The notes under the pieces: model-generated | Seen by the model: the letters and a program-made list of their open reading frames with translations, nothing else | Databases searched by the model: none | Told to the model about the DNA's origin: nothing | Made by a program: the position numbers and the translations under genes | Shown: piece by piece, positions 23,950 to 36,802 of the stretch | Position numbering within the stretch: position 1 is the first letter of the stretch | How the letters are laid out: every line of letters begins with the position of its first letter | Origin: Hamiltosporidium tvaerminnensis | Taxonomy: Eukaryota; Microsporidia; Dubosqiidae | Assembly: GCA_022605425.2 (NCBI GenBank) | Contig: CM061250.1 | Coordinates: 921,501-985,500 of the forward strand | Length of the DNA stretch: 64,000 nt | Direction: 5' to 3'

Positions 23950-24659
23950 ATGGAAGGAGGATAACCACAATAAAAACTATATACTGTGCAATGAATATTT
24001 GAAATTGGTTTATCAAATCATTCTCTAAATTTTTAGTTGGAATAAAGCCACACTTGATTTTTGTTTGTTCATGAGGGTTGGCTTGGGAAAGAGAAGGCCA
24101 CAAAATGGCGAAACTTTTTTTGCAATATAATTTTTGTAGGTTTTATGCAACTAGATTACGATCCGCATTATTATTTCCCGTAATTAAGATGTAAAACCAT
24201 GTAAGCCTCGGATGCTTACTTGGGTAAAGATACTTGGTGTGGAAAGACCAAAAGCAAATTTTGAAGCCAGGAATACTAATCAGCAGGTTACGCCCTTTAG
24301 TCTAACAGTGTATTGTAAGTGGATTCCATGCAAATCACCGAGATATATCTTAGTAGGAAGTTTATTACGTTCAGACAACGCAAAGTAAGTGGGAATGCTA
24401 CATATTTGCGGAGAGTTCGAGTAGGGTTTCACCTACGACCCACTTTATGCAACGAAATTTAAGGAACATGGAGCAACTTCTCTGTTCATTTATTAAATTC
24501 TACACATCTTTTGGATGAAAGGCATTTGGTTATAGTTATCTAGAAATTTGTATGAATGTTGGAATATAGTTATTTTTGTAAAACCTAATCATTTTCACTG
24601 TCATTAAAACAATATAAAACTTGCCAATTGTATAAAAAATGTGATATTTTTAAATAGAA
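23950..24659 (+). mobile_element. 0.73-kb retroposon, copy 5 (diverged)
   Basis: Near full-length plus-strand copy with substitutions throughout. It starts at atggaaggaggataaccac and ends near gtgatatttttaaatag, the mutated form of the common tail. A target duplication can no longer be read with confidence. It lies just downstream of the two tail-to-tail broken LRR genes. Confidence 0.75.
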
Positions 24660-24718
24660 TTAAATCATAAATATTTTTATTTATTAATAAACACACTTTG
24701 ATTATTTTAATATTAATA

Positions 24719-27106
24719 TCAGTTATGATAAGAATGGCTTGTTAGAATAAGACTGTTCGTGCTCATTTGATCTAATAAATGGTTTTTTTCTTCTATAAAA
24801 TTTGAAGAAACAGAATACGATATATTTAAATATTCCAATTTTAAAATATATTTACTATCTATTTTTAGAAAGCATTTATCGGGTGTATAGCAACAGTCGA
24901 AAACTATAGGGTTTAAATGCTTGAAAGCGGTTATCAGATCAATATCACTTCTGTATAGTTCTATTTTTATGAGAATAAGTTCTTCAATAACATATTCTTT
25001 CTCGGAATTGAATAAACAGTTAAATTTTATATTTTTAAATTTACAGTTTTCAATTTCTAAATAGATAAGTGATGTTAGGTTTTCAAATGAAAGCTTATCT
25101 CTTTTATCGATTTTACAATCGTAAATGCTAAATCCTTTTAAATCTTGCATTTTTATATCAAAAAACAAAGTTTTTAGTGTTCCTGGGGAAAATCCACTTC
25201 CAAAATGAAATTTTTCTACAATTTTACAAGCTAAGAAAAATATAGTCTTCACAGAAGAGCTTTCAATCGAATTAATGGCAAAGTTCTCAAGGGTTTTATT
25301 CGATAAAAAACTTCTTAATTCATTTGTAAATAATATTTTAGAAATATTTTTCCCTGGAATAGCAAAACATTTTAAATTATCTAATAATTGTAATAAAAGT
25401 AAAACATTTATATGATTGTCTTCAAAATCATGAATGATATTGAATTCTTCAATTTCATTGCCCGATTCATAAAATAAGGTATTTTTAATATCTATATATT
25501 TACAATTTTTAACGAATAAACTACGCAAACCTGATAAACTAAAGATTGCTTTCATAAAATCTTCTGTAATTCTACACTTTTGTAAAATAAGCTTATCAAT
25601 AAATTTTAAAACTGTTAATTCATTAAAAGAAGTTTTTGCTATTTTATGAGGAAAATTATAAATTTCAATACTTTTTAGATTTATAAATATATCAAATAGA
25701 CTTAATATTTCTTCTGATATGGATGTTCTAATATAAACAAATAATTTAATAATCTCATTCTTCATCAAAATTAGATCGCGTATTTCTCTGATCTTTGTAT
25801 TTTTTGTAATAAAATATTCTTTATTTTCTGGTATTCCTTTACAATCAATTAGTTTATAAAGATTTTTTTCAAAATTATCTGAAATTCTAAATTTAATTGC
25901 TTGGATTATAGCCATAATCCTTTTTTCGCTGTTGAATTTCTTATCAATTTTTCTTTTCACATTAAAAATAACAAATATGATTTCTAGTTTATCAAATACA
26001 TCAAAGAAAATTTTCTTTCGGACTGAATTTGTGTATTTATAAAATGAAAACGTTTTATGCTCTTGAATACCTTGTCATTCATTAACCTTAGAATTGTTTC
26101 ATCTTTTATTATTTGATTGAAAAATATAATTTCATCCAAACAGCCTACGAACAAACTCAATATGTCACTTACATACAAGAAAAGAATACTAGAATAATAA
26201 AATATAAACTTTCTAATATTAAATATATGGAAAAAACAATAAAAAAGTTCGAATATGAGTTCATTTTTCTTAGAAAGTTTCTTTATGATAGAAATCGAAC
26301 CCTCTGAGACCGAAAATACACGTAAATTCCCTCCTAAAAATTCAAGTCTGTGTTCATCTATTAAAAAATCTATAAAATAATTCTCAAAGAACGAATCATT
26401 ATTTGGATCAAAATCGATGAAGTTTTTATACATTCTCAAAAATAAAATGTCTTCCATTTTTTTAGAGACTCCAAATATCCGTTCAAAGCGTAAAAAATCT
26501 ACTTTAAATGCCCTCCTATCAGTTTCCAAATAATTATAAACTTTCCTTATGAGTAAATCGATAATTTTATAAAAGTTTTCATCAATGATTGTTTCAAGAT
26601 ATTCAAATATACTTATAAATGGACAGAATTGTTTTATAGATAAATTTTTTTTTGATATGTAAAAATCATTTAGGAAATCACTAAAAATTTTAAATTCATT
26701 GTAATCGTAATTTGATATTTCGATATTTATTTCGTTATTTATTCCTGAATTTACTTCATTATTGCTTTTCCTAAATAATAAGTTAAATTTACAAGGAAAT
26801 TTTTCGATGTTTGAAACAACAATTTTGCTTGTAATTTTTTTCTTATTTTTTATATCAGTTCCACCAGAATGAATTTTTTCGTTTCGAGGAATTGTTTTTA
26901 TTTTCAACGGTTTTTGAATGTGTAGATACAACAAATTCTTGTTTCAAATTAAAGGTATTTGATTCATCACTAAATGTTTCTTTCCAGTAAAAAACCACAT
27001 CTTTGTTCCTTGATATACTAAAGTTAAGTAGTAAAAGATATATCTGAAGATCATTTTTAAATTTGCAACTTATAATGAAAAATATCAATCTTAAAAATAT
27101 AATCAT
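24719..27106 (-). pseudogene. Secreted LRR-family gene, two frameshifts
   Basis: Three overlapping frames make one gene of about 790 codons. Frame 1 (27106-26855) starts with ATG and a hydrophobic signal peptide MIIFLRLIFFIISCK. Frame 2 (26934-25984) lacks any ATG at its opening and holds the middle domain (IKQFCPFISIFEYLETIIDE), parallel to FNIDTIRQVLSLFEYL of the intact paralogue. Frame 3 (25960-24719) holds leucine-rich repeats such as FINLKSIEIYNFP and FENLTSLIYLEIENCKF. Frames 1 and 3 are in the same phase, so the two shifts compensate. The first shift is within 26855-26934, where a run of six A occurs (minus strand); the second is near 25984. Sequencing slips or recent inactivation would both explain this. 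The function is unknown; a secreted or surface protein is an inference. Confidence 0.72.
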
Positions 27107-28148
27107 ACAAACAGAAAGGCATCTTTTTTTTTATTTATTGATAAAATTCTAAAGTCTGTTCTATTCTAATAAAATATTTGGCCTCAGATTGATGTTTGTC
27201 TTATAATAAAATTTTCAAATTTAAGAAATTTCAGTTATAATATTTATAATCCTTCCCGGAATAGAAATTTGAAAATAAGTTATATAGCTAATAATTGATC
27301 AAAAAATTGTAACTTGATTTACACGATGCCAAATTATTTTTGAAATATTTTTAAACATTTCGATGTTTACAATATCTATTATCTTTTTCTATAGACAAAT
27401 AAATTCTTAGGCCAGATTTTTAATCTAATTATATTCTACTTGTAATTCATTTGTACAAATTTGTTTTTATTTAAAAGTTCTTTTATTTGTTCTTATTTCT
27501 CAATTTAAATGTATTTTATTGCTCCAAAGAAATACTTCGATATTCAACTATAAACGGGGTATTTGGAAATACAGCGGAATGCAAAAATCAACTCTAATAG
27601 GTGGCAGATATCTACAAAATAACACTTTGATCTCGAAATACATAAAACTGTATGACGAAATTCCCATAGGTTGTTAAGTAAGCCAAAATACTTGATCAGT
27701 TATTTTAAAAGAATTTGAAGATTTATTAAATTATTTGTATAATAATTAAAATAAACTTATAGAATTGTTTACAATCATAAACCTCAATATACAATATCTA
27801 TAAATTTGAGTATTGGTATCTTTAGTACTAATTTTTTGAAAGATAATAAAAATTTTATGTTTCTCTAATTTTAATAATACAATGTTTTTGTATTTATATG
27901 AATATTTTGTGAGAAAATAACTTGTTTTTACTTTCGTAAAATTATAAGATGCAATACTATATTTTGATAAGAGATTATATGCTAATTATCTCTAACTTAA
28001 AACTAAACACCATCACCAAGTCAAAGAAAACCTTATCTGGACTTTTTAATTGTATAGATGGTAATGCTAAAACAAATAAGATTTTAAAATGATGGCAAAT
28101 GTTCTTATTTCAAAAAATTTGATTTGAAAAAAGTTTTTTGCAATAAAT
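27107..28148. other. Gene-free AT-rich stretch
   Basis: 5' flank of the LRR locus. I see nothing recognisable. Confidence 0.5.
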
Positions 28149-28912
28149 TATATTCTTTCACTAGACTTGTGGAGGGTGGATAATCACATAAAAAACTTTC
28201 TGCTTGGCAATGAGTGTGTGAAACTGGTGTGAGGTCATTGTTTGGATTTTTGGTGGGAATAAAACCACACTACATCTTCGTTGTTCGATGGGAATTGTTA
28301 TGAAGAGGAGAGGTCTAAGAAATGGAGAAACTTTTTTTACAAATTTATTTGTAGTTTTTTATGTAACCAGATTGCAAACCGCAGCTAAACTTGTGGGTAA
28401 TGCCATGTAAAAGCATGGAAAACTAGCCTTGCTCACTCGGGTTAGAAGACTTAGCGCCTGAAAGATATAAAACAAAAAGCTATTTAAAGCCAGGAAAGCT
28501 AGGTAGCAGGTTATACCTGTTGGTATGACATTGCACTGTATAAGTGAACCCCATGTAAGTCTCTGAAATATATCTTAGATAGAAGTTTATTGGGTTCAGA
28601 AGGTGTAGAATAAGTGGGAATGCTGCATAGTCTTGGGTGAGCCCGGGAAGCTTCGGCCTTCGATCACACTCCATGCAACGGACATTAACGACCTCCGGGC
28701 AACTGCCTCGCCTATTAATTAGGTTCTACACATTTGTTAGATGAAAGGCTTTAGGACGTAGGTACCGCTGGGGTTACTTATGGAGTTTTGGGGTAGCAGT
28801 TATTTATGTTAAACCTAGAACTACGTTAATGTCATAAAAACAAATATAACACTTGCCACTTTTTAAAAAAGAAGTGATTTTTTTAAATAAAGTATATTCT
28901 TACACTAGACTC
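28149..28912 (+). mobile_element. 0.73-kb retroposon, copy 6, with target duplication
   Basis: The clearest copy: element 28168-28893 flanked by tatattctttcactagact (28149-28167) and tatattcttacactagact (28894-28912), 18 of 19 identical. The element begins tgtggagggtggataatc and ends in tttttttaaataaag. It carries a GC-rich core near 28615-28790 (tgcatagtcttgggtgagcc, gcctcgcctattaa). There are no terminal inverted repeats and no conserved reading frame. A long target duplication with an AATAAA-type 3' tail points to insertion by target-primed reverse transcription, so this is a SINE-like or other non-autonomous retroposon. Confidence 0.9.
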
Positions 28913-30779
28913 TCTACTGATAAAATAAAAACATTCGAGTAAAAAAAAGATAATAATAAAAAGAAATTCACAACCAGTGCTGATTATGTGAATAAATATA
29001 AAAAATGATGTAATAATAAGGATAATACATAACATAAATACTTTGTTTTTCTTCTTCTACGACCAGAATAAATACTTATAAAGAAATATATACCTGTTAT
29101 ATTAGAAGATCCTTTTTTGCTCGGTGAAAGCATTGTTTATCGAATAAATTGCTTGACTTTACTTTTACGTTATTATTTTATTATCATTTGAAGGAATTAT
29201 AAATGAAGAAACACTATATTATTTACCTTTATCAATTTTGGTAAAATATATGAATGTTAAGGAATAAAACATTTTTTAAGTACTATGGTCAGTCTGTGTT
29301 GTATTTTATTTGATTAAACAAGTCGTTTCATTCTTTTTATCGAAATGTTTGTCTGTTTCCTAAAAACCTATAAATACCAAAAAATAAGGTTTAAACGCAG
29401 CAAAAAGCTTTAATCCTGTTAAATTTGATACTTAATTTTAATTATTTGATATTAACATAAATTCTCTCATAATAAGTTATAGCCACAACAATAATTTATC
29501 TTGTTGTTTTTTGATGCGGCTAAGATATAAAGAAAAGAAATAATGTAAATGTACTGAATCTTTGGAGTCTTAAATTAAATACTTTTTTTAAAAAATCATG
29601 GTAGTAGCCTCCAAATTTTTTTTCAAATCGTTCTGGATAAATTTAAATTGATTTTCGGTTAAATTTTTAAATCATATCTATACAGACATTTAGGCATATT
29701 TTTACCTTCTAAATTAGATATCATGTGCCTTAGAAATGATTTTTCTATTCATTGATACACAATACAATCAGTTTTTAAAATTTTTAAGGATTAATTAAAC
29801 CCCATTTATACGTTAAAAAAATAATTTTAACTGATTTTTTGAATAAGAAATGTTAAACCAATTTCAAATTAAATATTCGAGTCTAAAGGCTTAACAAATA
29901 ATGACTGTTTCTTCGATAATAGAATAGTACAATTTTTTTATATTGCATGCAAAACCATATTGGGTTTTTAGTAATAAATTATTGTTTCAAAATGTTTGAT
30001 CTAAAACGATAAAAACAAAGTCTAAAAGTACCTGAAAAATGCTTACAAACTTCGGTTTTTATTTACTCAAATATGTATTTCATATAAAAGTAGAATAAAA
30101 TATTTATTTTTTGCAAAAGAACGATATAAAATTTTAAAAAAAAAACTTCAATGACTTTTTTATATAATCTAGCTTGTTTTATCATATTTTTTGATAAATT
30201 TCGTTTTTGTATGTGCAAATTAAACTTTGATACATTTGTTATAATTTTTTTAGATATTTAACCAGTATTTGATTTACTAAACTGTTATCCGACTTCTGGC
30301 CTTGAATTTTACACATTTTTTTTATTTTTATTTTATTTAACTGTTCTTTTAATTGATTATTTGGAATTGCAAGGTATACTTTATTTTGTCAAAAATTCTC
30401 ATTTTTACTAGGAATTTAAATTTGAAACCACATGCACGAACATTTAAAACTGGTTAAGTAAATTAAAATAAGAATTGTGAAAACAGAATAAGAATTTAAG
30501 GAGTTTTTTATATATTTTAAACATGAGATAATTTTTAAAAAAGCCAATATTCATGAATATAACCTATAGTAATAATTTTCAACATATGTAATTACTATTT
30601 GATACATAGGTAGATTTCCGGAAAACCCTAAAATATAATTTGTTTTGGAATTAAAAAAATTATTTATCTACAATATTTTCTGTAGATCGTCTTGATCATG
30701 ATACCTGTATTTGATTTTTTGATTCAAATAATTAAAGCTGTTAATATAAATTTTAAAAAAAGCTGGGTTTAACCCATTT
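28913..30779. other. Gene-free AT-rich stretch
   Basis: About 1.9 kb of long A and T runs with no gene, repeat or element that I can identify. Confidence 0.5.
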
Positions 30780-31790
30780 TCTTCTGGTTTTTTTTATCGC
30801 CAATAGTTTCCTTCTGAATCCGACTCTTCATTTATGTTTATTGTCTGTTCCTCCAATGTGGTTCCTCCTTCTGAAATAGCAATGTATTGGTTTATGCTTA
30901 ATGCCATCTTTAACTTTACTGGTTTCCACTAAAGTTTTGTTGGTTCTTCGTGTATCTCGTTTTTTCAATAACACCATTGACGCTTCTTTTCAAGTCTCTC
31001 TGACATTTATTCCGACTCAATTACTCTTTGACATTATAAGAGACTTGCTTCGTCGGTCTTCTTAAGTACAATTAAATCGATGTATGCCCCTACATTCATG
31101 TGTTTTTGCAGTCTTCTGTGGTATGAAATATGGTATTTTACCACAATACCGAGCCAGGTCATCAACAAAGAGGTTATTTAAATACTGCCCTTATTTACCA
31201 GTTCAACTCATTACTTAGCAGATGATACTTCTTAAGTATTTTAGTCGCAACCATGTTAATTTAATCCTGTTATGTGATTCCTAATTTTATATGTTTTATC
31301 TATTCTTCTTCTTAGCTAAAATAAATATGTCGGGTATATTATTCCGGATCTTGACATCAGTTTTTATCCTGATATCCACTCTTATCTCAGTATGCTAGTT
31401 TTCAAGATTTTCTTTGACTGAGTGGCTTCTAATATGTTTTGAAGACTTAAACTTATATCTATTTAGCAAGAGGTGCGGGTATCTAACCACTTCATTATAC
31501 CGCCTGATATAATCCTGATCTGGCATTTTCTCACATCGAGTTTCTAGATGATATACTGTTTTACTAGACTTGCCGCAATGTTGACACATACCTTTTGCTC
31601 CGCCAGGCTACGTTTCTATCTTGAATATAACATAACATTTCTTCTTCACGTGGTCCAATATTTCCTTTCTTTAGCTATCTGTAAGAGCAACTAACATTTA
31701 AAAGCCCTTTTTTTTCTGCGTTAATCCACTTTGCGCGAAATTTTGCCTTTTCTATTTCGTTATATAACTTTGCAAGTTGAGCTTCAATAA
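30780..31790 (-). mobile_element. R2-type retroelement fossil, copy C
   Basis: Decayed minus-strand copy. A 64-codon frame (31589-31395) reads MCQHCGKSSKTVYHLETRCE and on through NEVVRYPHLLLNRYKFKSSK, that is, the zinc knuckle and following helix. Further downstream come degenerate pieces of the RPD endonuclease core and the acidic tail. It ends at gaagctcaacttgc near 31790, about 75 bp short of the 5' boundary shared by copies A and B. Many frameshifts. Confidence 0.8.
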
Positions 31791-31799
31791 AAGCTAATA

Positions 31800-32731
31800 A
31801 TGAAATGTAAAACCTTTAAATCTAATTAATACTCCCTTAAATCCTTTTCATATTTGTTTCGAAATATAAAATATGTATCCTTCTTCGATACTTAACATAT
31901 ACATCAGCTTGTATTATGCCCTCTATCTTTATTTATAAACACATATTTTTAAGCATAATGCACATATGCAATTACTAATTTTTAAGTAATACTTTAATTT
32001 ATATTCATTTAAATAGAATTATTTGACCAACAAACCTTGATTCTAAAACCTAGTAAACCAATACCAAAGCATTTTTCACAATTAATCTCTAAATACTCAA
32101 TACCTACCTCAAATTTCTCAATGTAAATATAATTTCTATATTTTTAATATTAAAATACTTAACAAAACAAAAATATATAATTACTAATAAACAACTACTT
32201 AACCAACTTTAAATCTACAAATATTTTACATAAAACACCATTTCTCCTCAACCATTCAATTTACTCCCAACAATATAAAACAAGGGCATAAATTAAATTA
32301 TTTTTTATAAAAATTTTCTTCTTTCTTTACATACAAATACAAATTAAATAAATATTTTATTTAAAATACTCTAAACTCCTAAAAATAAAAACGTAATATT
32401 TACTTATAACCTCAAAATAATACAGTATTAAGTAATCAATATATAATTATAAACTTAAAAAAGATATATAAACTGTAATTTAATTTTAAAATAATACAGT
32501 ATTAATCAATATATAATTATAAACTTAATATATTTACTGTAAGTATATTATAATAAATATACTTACAATAAATATAAAAACCTTAAAAAATACTTAACTA
32601 TTAAACTTACAATAAATATACTTACAATAAATATACTTACAGTAAATATACTTATAATTACTTAAAATAAACATTTAAATATAAATATAAATATATTAAT
32701 TATAAATTATTTTAATAAAATAACTCTATTC
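31800..32731. other. G-poor 3' flank with short duplications
   Basis: Plus strand is almost without G from about 32040. A block containing aataatacagtatta and caatatataattataaactt occurs twice (about 32410 and 32490). Runs of aataaatatacttaca follow at 32520-32660. This is the left edge of the minisatellite-rich block. Confidence 0.6.
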
Positions 32732-33907
32732 CTACTCTTTTAAACCATCAACAATACTAAACAACACACCTCTTACTCTCTTACTAACACCTCTAATCAT
32801 AGCAATTCTACAAATAACATCTCTATAATACTCCTTATTATCACCAAACAACATATTACACCTCTCAAGTATAACATTTAAAGTACTTATATCTTTACAC
32901 TTACTTATATACTCTATAAGTAAATCTTTATCTTCTTTATTTAATACTTTCTTTTCTATTAACACACGTAATATAAAGTTTTTAATTTCTAATTCTTTTA
33001 TTTCTAAAAATAATTTAAAAATAATATCTTGTCTAGTCATAACACTATAATCAGGTATATGTGGATCTATATGGTTAAAGGGGTGTTGTTCTATAAGATT
33101 GTTATTAACGGGGTGTTGTTCTATAAGGTTGTTATTAACAGGGTGTTGTTCATTAGTACTGTTACTAGCACCCTGTTGTTTATTAGTACTGTTACTAGTA
33201 CCCTGTTGTTTATTAGTACTATTGATAACACCCTGTTGTTTATTAGTACTGTTACTAGTACCCTGTTGTTCATTAGTACTATTGATAACACCCTGTTGTT
33301 TATTAGTACTTTTAGTAACATCCTGTTGTTTATTAGTACTGTTACTAGTACCCTGTTGTTTATTAGTACTATTGATAACACCCTGTTGTTTATTAGTACT
33401 GTTACTAACACCCTCTAATCTACCTATAATGTTACTAACACCCTCTAATCTACCTATACTGTTACTAACACCCTCTAATTTACCTATACTGTTACTAACA
33501 CCCTCTACCCTACCCTTATCACCCTCACCCCTAACAAGACACTCTATAATCTTACATATTAAATAATAAAACTTATCTTTCCTGTTATTCTCAATATCAC
33601 TCCACATACAAATAACACTTCTCAACATATCAATAACATAACACTTATCCAAATCTTTTATATTTATAGATTCTTTAATATCATCTACATTATCTAAATC
33701 TTTCATATTCTTTGTATTCTTTGTATTATCTACATTATCTAAATCTTTCATATTCTTTATATTCTTTATATTCTTTGTATTTATAAATTCTTTATCAATA
33801 AATTCTTTTTGTTTTTCGTATTTTGGTAGATTGTATAGATTTAAAAGGAAATTTTCTATTTTTTCTTTGTTTTTATCTTTTAGTGTGTCTTGTAGTACTT
33901 GTGTCAT
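32732..33907 (-). CDS. Decapeptide-repeat protein, unidentified
   Basis: 391 residues, not recognised. The N-terminal 45 residues and C-terminal 110 residues are ordinary helical sequence (IIFKLFLEIKELEIKNFILR; CKDISTLNVILERCNMLFGD), resembling helical-repeat proteins but not assignable. Between them are two low-complexity zones: KNMKDLDNVDDT-type repeats at about 45-80, and about 14 copies of a decapeptide (GVSNSTNKQQ, GTSNSTNKQQ, GVSNSIGRLE, PVNNNLIEQH) at about 140-285. CCCC lies four bases before the ATG. The frame stays open through all repeats, which argues that it is expressed. Leucine- or valine-rich frames on the opposite strand are shadows of the repeats. Confidence 0.7.
   Translation of the reverse strand: MTQVLQDTLKDKNKEKIENFLLNLYNLPKYEKQKEFIDKEFINTKNIKNIKNMKDLDNVDNTKNTKNMKDLDNVDDIKESINIKDLDKCYVIDMLRSVICMWSDIENNRKDKFYYLICKIIECLVRGEGDKGRVEGVSNSIGKLEGVSNSIGRLEGVSNIIGRLEGVSNSTNKQQGVINSTNKQQGTSNSTNKQQDVTKSTNKQQGVINSTNEQQGTSNSTNKQQGVINSTNKQQGTSNSTNKQQGASNSTNEQHPVNNNLIEQHPVNNNLIEQHPFNHIDPHIPDYSVMTRQDIIFKLFLEIKELEIKNFILRVLIEKKVLNKEDKDLLIEYISKCKDISTLNVILERCNMLFGDNKEYYRDVICRIAMIRGVSKRVRGVLFSIVDGLKE
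33070..33500. repeat. 30-bp coding minisatellite
   Basis: About 14 units of a 30-bp repeat (core ccctgttgtttattagtact on the plus strand) encoding the decapeptide array of the minus-strand gene. Every unit keeps the 30-bp length, so all variation stays in frame. Units vary mainly at one or two codons. Confidence 0.85.
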
Positions 33908-34089
33908 TAGAGGGGTGTTATATAAAGGAGTATGTAAATAAAAATGTAAAAATGGTAGAGGTTGTAGTGTTAGTAGAGTAGAGTGTTATAAGGATATGAT
34001 ATTGGGTGTTAACTATACTACTAATAAATTACTAATAACTATAAGGGTGTTAACTATAATACTATTATATCACAGGGTGTTAACTAAAC

Positions 34090-34560
34090 TACTAAGAATC
34101 TACTAATACTTATCACCCGTTAATTATCTAAGAATCTACTAATACTTATCACCCCGTTAACTATCTAAGAATCTAGTAATACTTATCACCCTTTAACTAT
34201 CTTATAATCTACTAATACTTATAACCCTTTAACTATCTTATAATCTACTAATACTTATCACCCCGTTAAATATCTAAGAATCTACTAATACTTATCACCC
34301 CGTTAACTATCTGAGAATCTACTAATACTTATAACCCGTTAACTATCTGAGAATCTACTAATACTTATCACCCTTTAACTATCTTATAATCTACTAATAC
34401 TTATAACCCGTTAATTATCTAAGAATCTACTAATACTTATCACCCGTTAACTATCTAAGAATCTACTAATACTTATCACCCGTTAACTATCTAAGAATCT
34501 ACTAATACTTATCACCCTGTTAACTATCTAAGAATCTACTAATACTTATCACCCTGTTAT
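34090..34560. repeat. Minisatellite of about 36 bp between genes
   Basis: About 13 degenerate tandem units of acttatcacccgttaactatctaagaatctactaat type, downstream of Pam18 and upstream of the decapeptide-repeat gene. Unit variants differ in cccgtt/ccctgtt/cccttt and aaga/gaga/tata. C-rich, G-poor on the plus strand. Confidence 0.85.
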
Positions 34561-34601
34561 CTATGTATTATACCACTCTACCCTACCCCTTACCACAATA
34601 A

Positions 34602-34862
34602 CTACATACCCTCTAACACCCTTCTTGCTTCATTAATCTTAGCAGCCAAATAAGGTGACCCTTTACGATCAGGATGGTTAATAAACAACACCTCTTTATA
34701 CCTTCTATCTATCTCTTCCTTACTAACACCCTTTACTTCTAATATACTTTTAGCTTCTTTAATATCCATAACTTGTTTAAATCCTAATAAATTTGTCTTT
34801 AGAATAGAAGGTGTTATTTTTGTAAGAACAGATGATATTATTTTGTTTATAGTGGTTAGCAT
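34602..34862 (-). CDS. PAM18: Mitosomal J-protein Pam18/Tim14
   Basis: 86-residue J-domain protein of the presequence translocase-associated import motor, which stimulates mitochondrial (here mitosomal) Hsp70 at the inner membrane. The J domain occupies residues about 33-86, with the HPD catalytic tripeptide at 63-65, followed directly by KGSPYLAAKINEARRVLE. The GSPYLAxKINEA sequence is a Pam18 hallmark; the sister protein Pam16 lacks HPD. The region before the J domain (about 30 residues) is short and only weakly hydrophobic, so the usual membrane anchor is reduced or absent. A CCC motif lies five bases before the ATG. Its presence shows that the organism keeps a relict mitochondrion with protein import. 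Confidence 0.92.
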   Translation of the reverse strand: MLTTINKIISSVLTKITPSILKTNLLGFKQVMDIKEAKSILEVKGVSKEEIDRRYKEVLFINHPDRKGSPYLAAKINEARRVLEGM

Positions 34863-35520
34863 TTAAAGGGTTATAAAAAAAGAGAGACTTATAGGATTGT
34901 GTAGGGTGTTAGAGAGTAATGGGGTGTAGTAAAGTAATAGGGTGTTAGTTATAGATGTGTGAATAAGAGGGTGTTAGTTATTGTAGGGCTGTCTTAGAGG
35001 GTGTTAATAGACAGGTTTGTGAATAAGAGGGTGTTATTTACTAAGTGTCTGAATAAGAGAGTGTTAGTTAACAGAATTGTAAATACAAGGGTGTTAGTAT
35101 TAGGATTTTAAATACAATGGTGTTAGTATTAGACTAGTAAATAAAAGGGTGTTACCTATGAGTATTCTAAATACAAGGGTGTTAGTATTAGGATTTTAAA
35201 TAAAAGGGTCTTAGTATTAGAATTGTAAATAAAGGGTCTTAGTATTAGAATTGTAAATACAAGGGTGTTACTTATAGACTAGTAAATAAAAGGGTGTTAG
35301 TAATATGTGCGTGAATATAAGGGTGTTAGTTATAGAGGTTTGTGAATAAGAGGGGGTTACTTATGAGGATTGTAAATACAAGGGTGTTAGTATTCGAATT
35401 GTAATAAAGGGTGTTATTAATATGTGTGTGAATAAGAGGGTGTTATTTATTTGGTATTTAGATAAGAGGGTGTTACTAAAAAAAGATATCTATAAGGGTG
35501 TTAATATGGAGTAGTAATTA
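34863..35520. repeat. G-rich degenerate tandem repeat upstream of Pam18
   Basis: Degenerate units of about 33-38 bp of the form aataagagggtgttagttat / aaatacaagggtgttagtat. Plus strand is G-rich and almost free of C, the opposite bias to the gene it precedes. It begins immediately beyond the Pam18 ATG. Confidence 0.8.
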
Positions 35521-35559
35521 TAAGTCTTGACTATAAAGAAGGTAAATAAGCAGATCTTA

Positions 35560-36655
<1,096 letters not shown>

Positions 36656-36802
36656 AACAAAAGTATATTTATTAAAACAACACTCTAACCATAACCCTAT
36701 ATAACACATTACTTATAACTAACCCCTCTATATCCTACATCCCTCCTAATACTCCTCTATATCCTACATCCCTATATCCTCTAACATCCTCTCTATATCC
36801 CT

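Noticed and set aside
33029-33566. Open frames rich in Leu/Val/Thr on both strands over the decapeptide repeats
   Set aside because: They are shadows of a 30-bp repeat whose length is a multiple of three; only the minus-strand frame has flanking non-repetitive sequence and a CCC motif.
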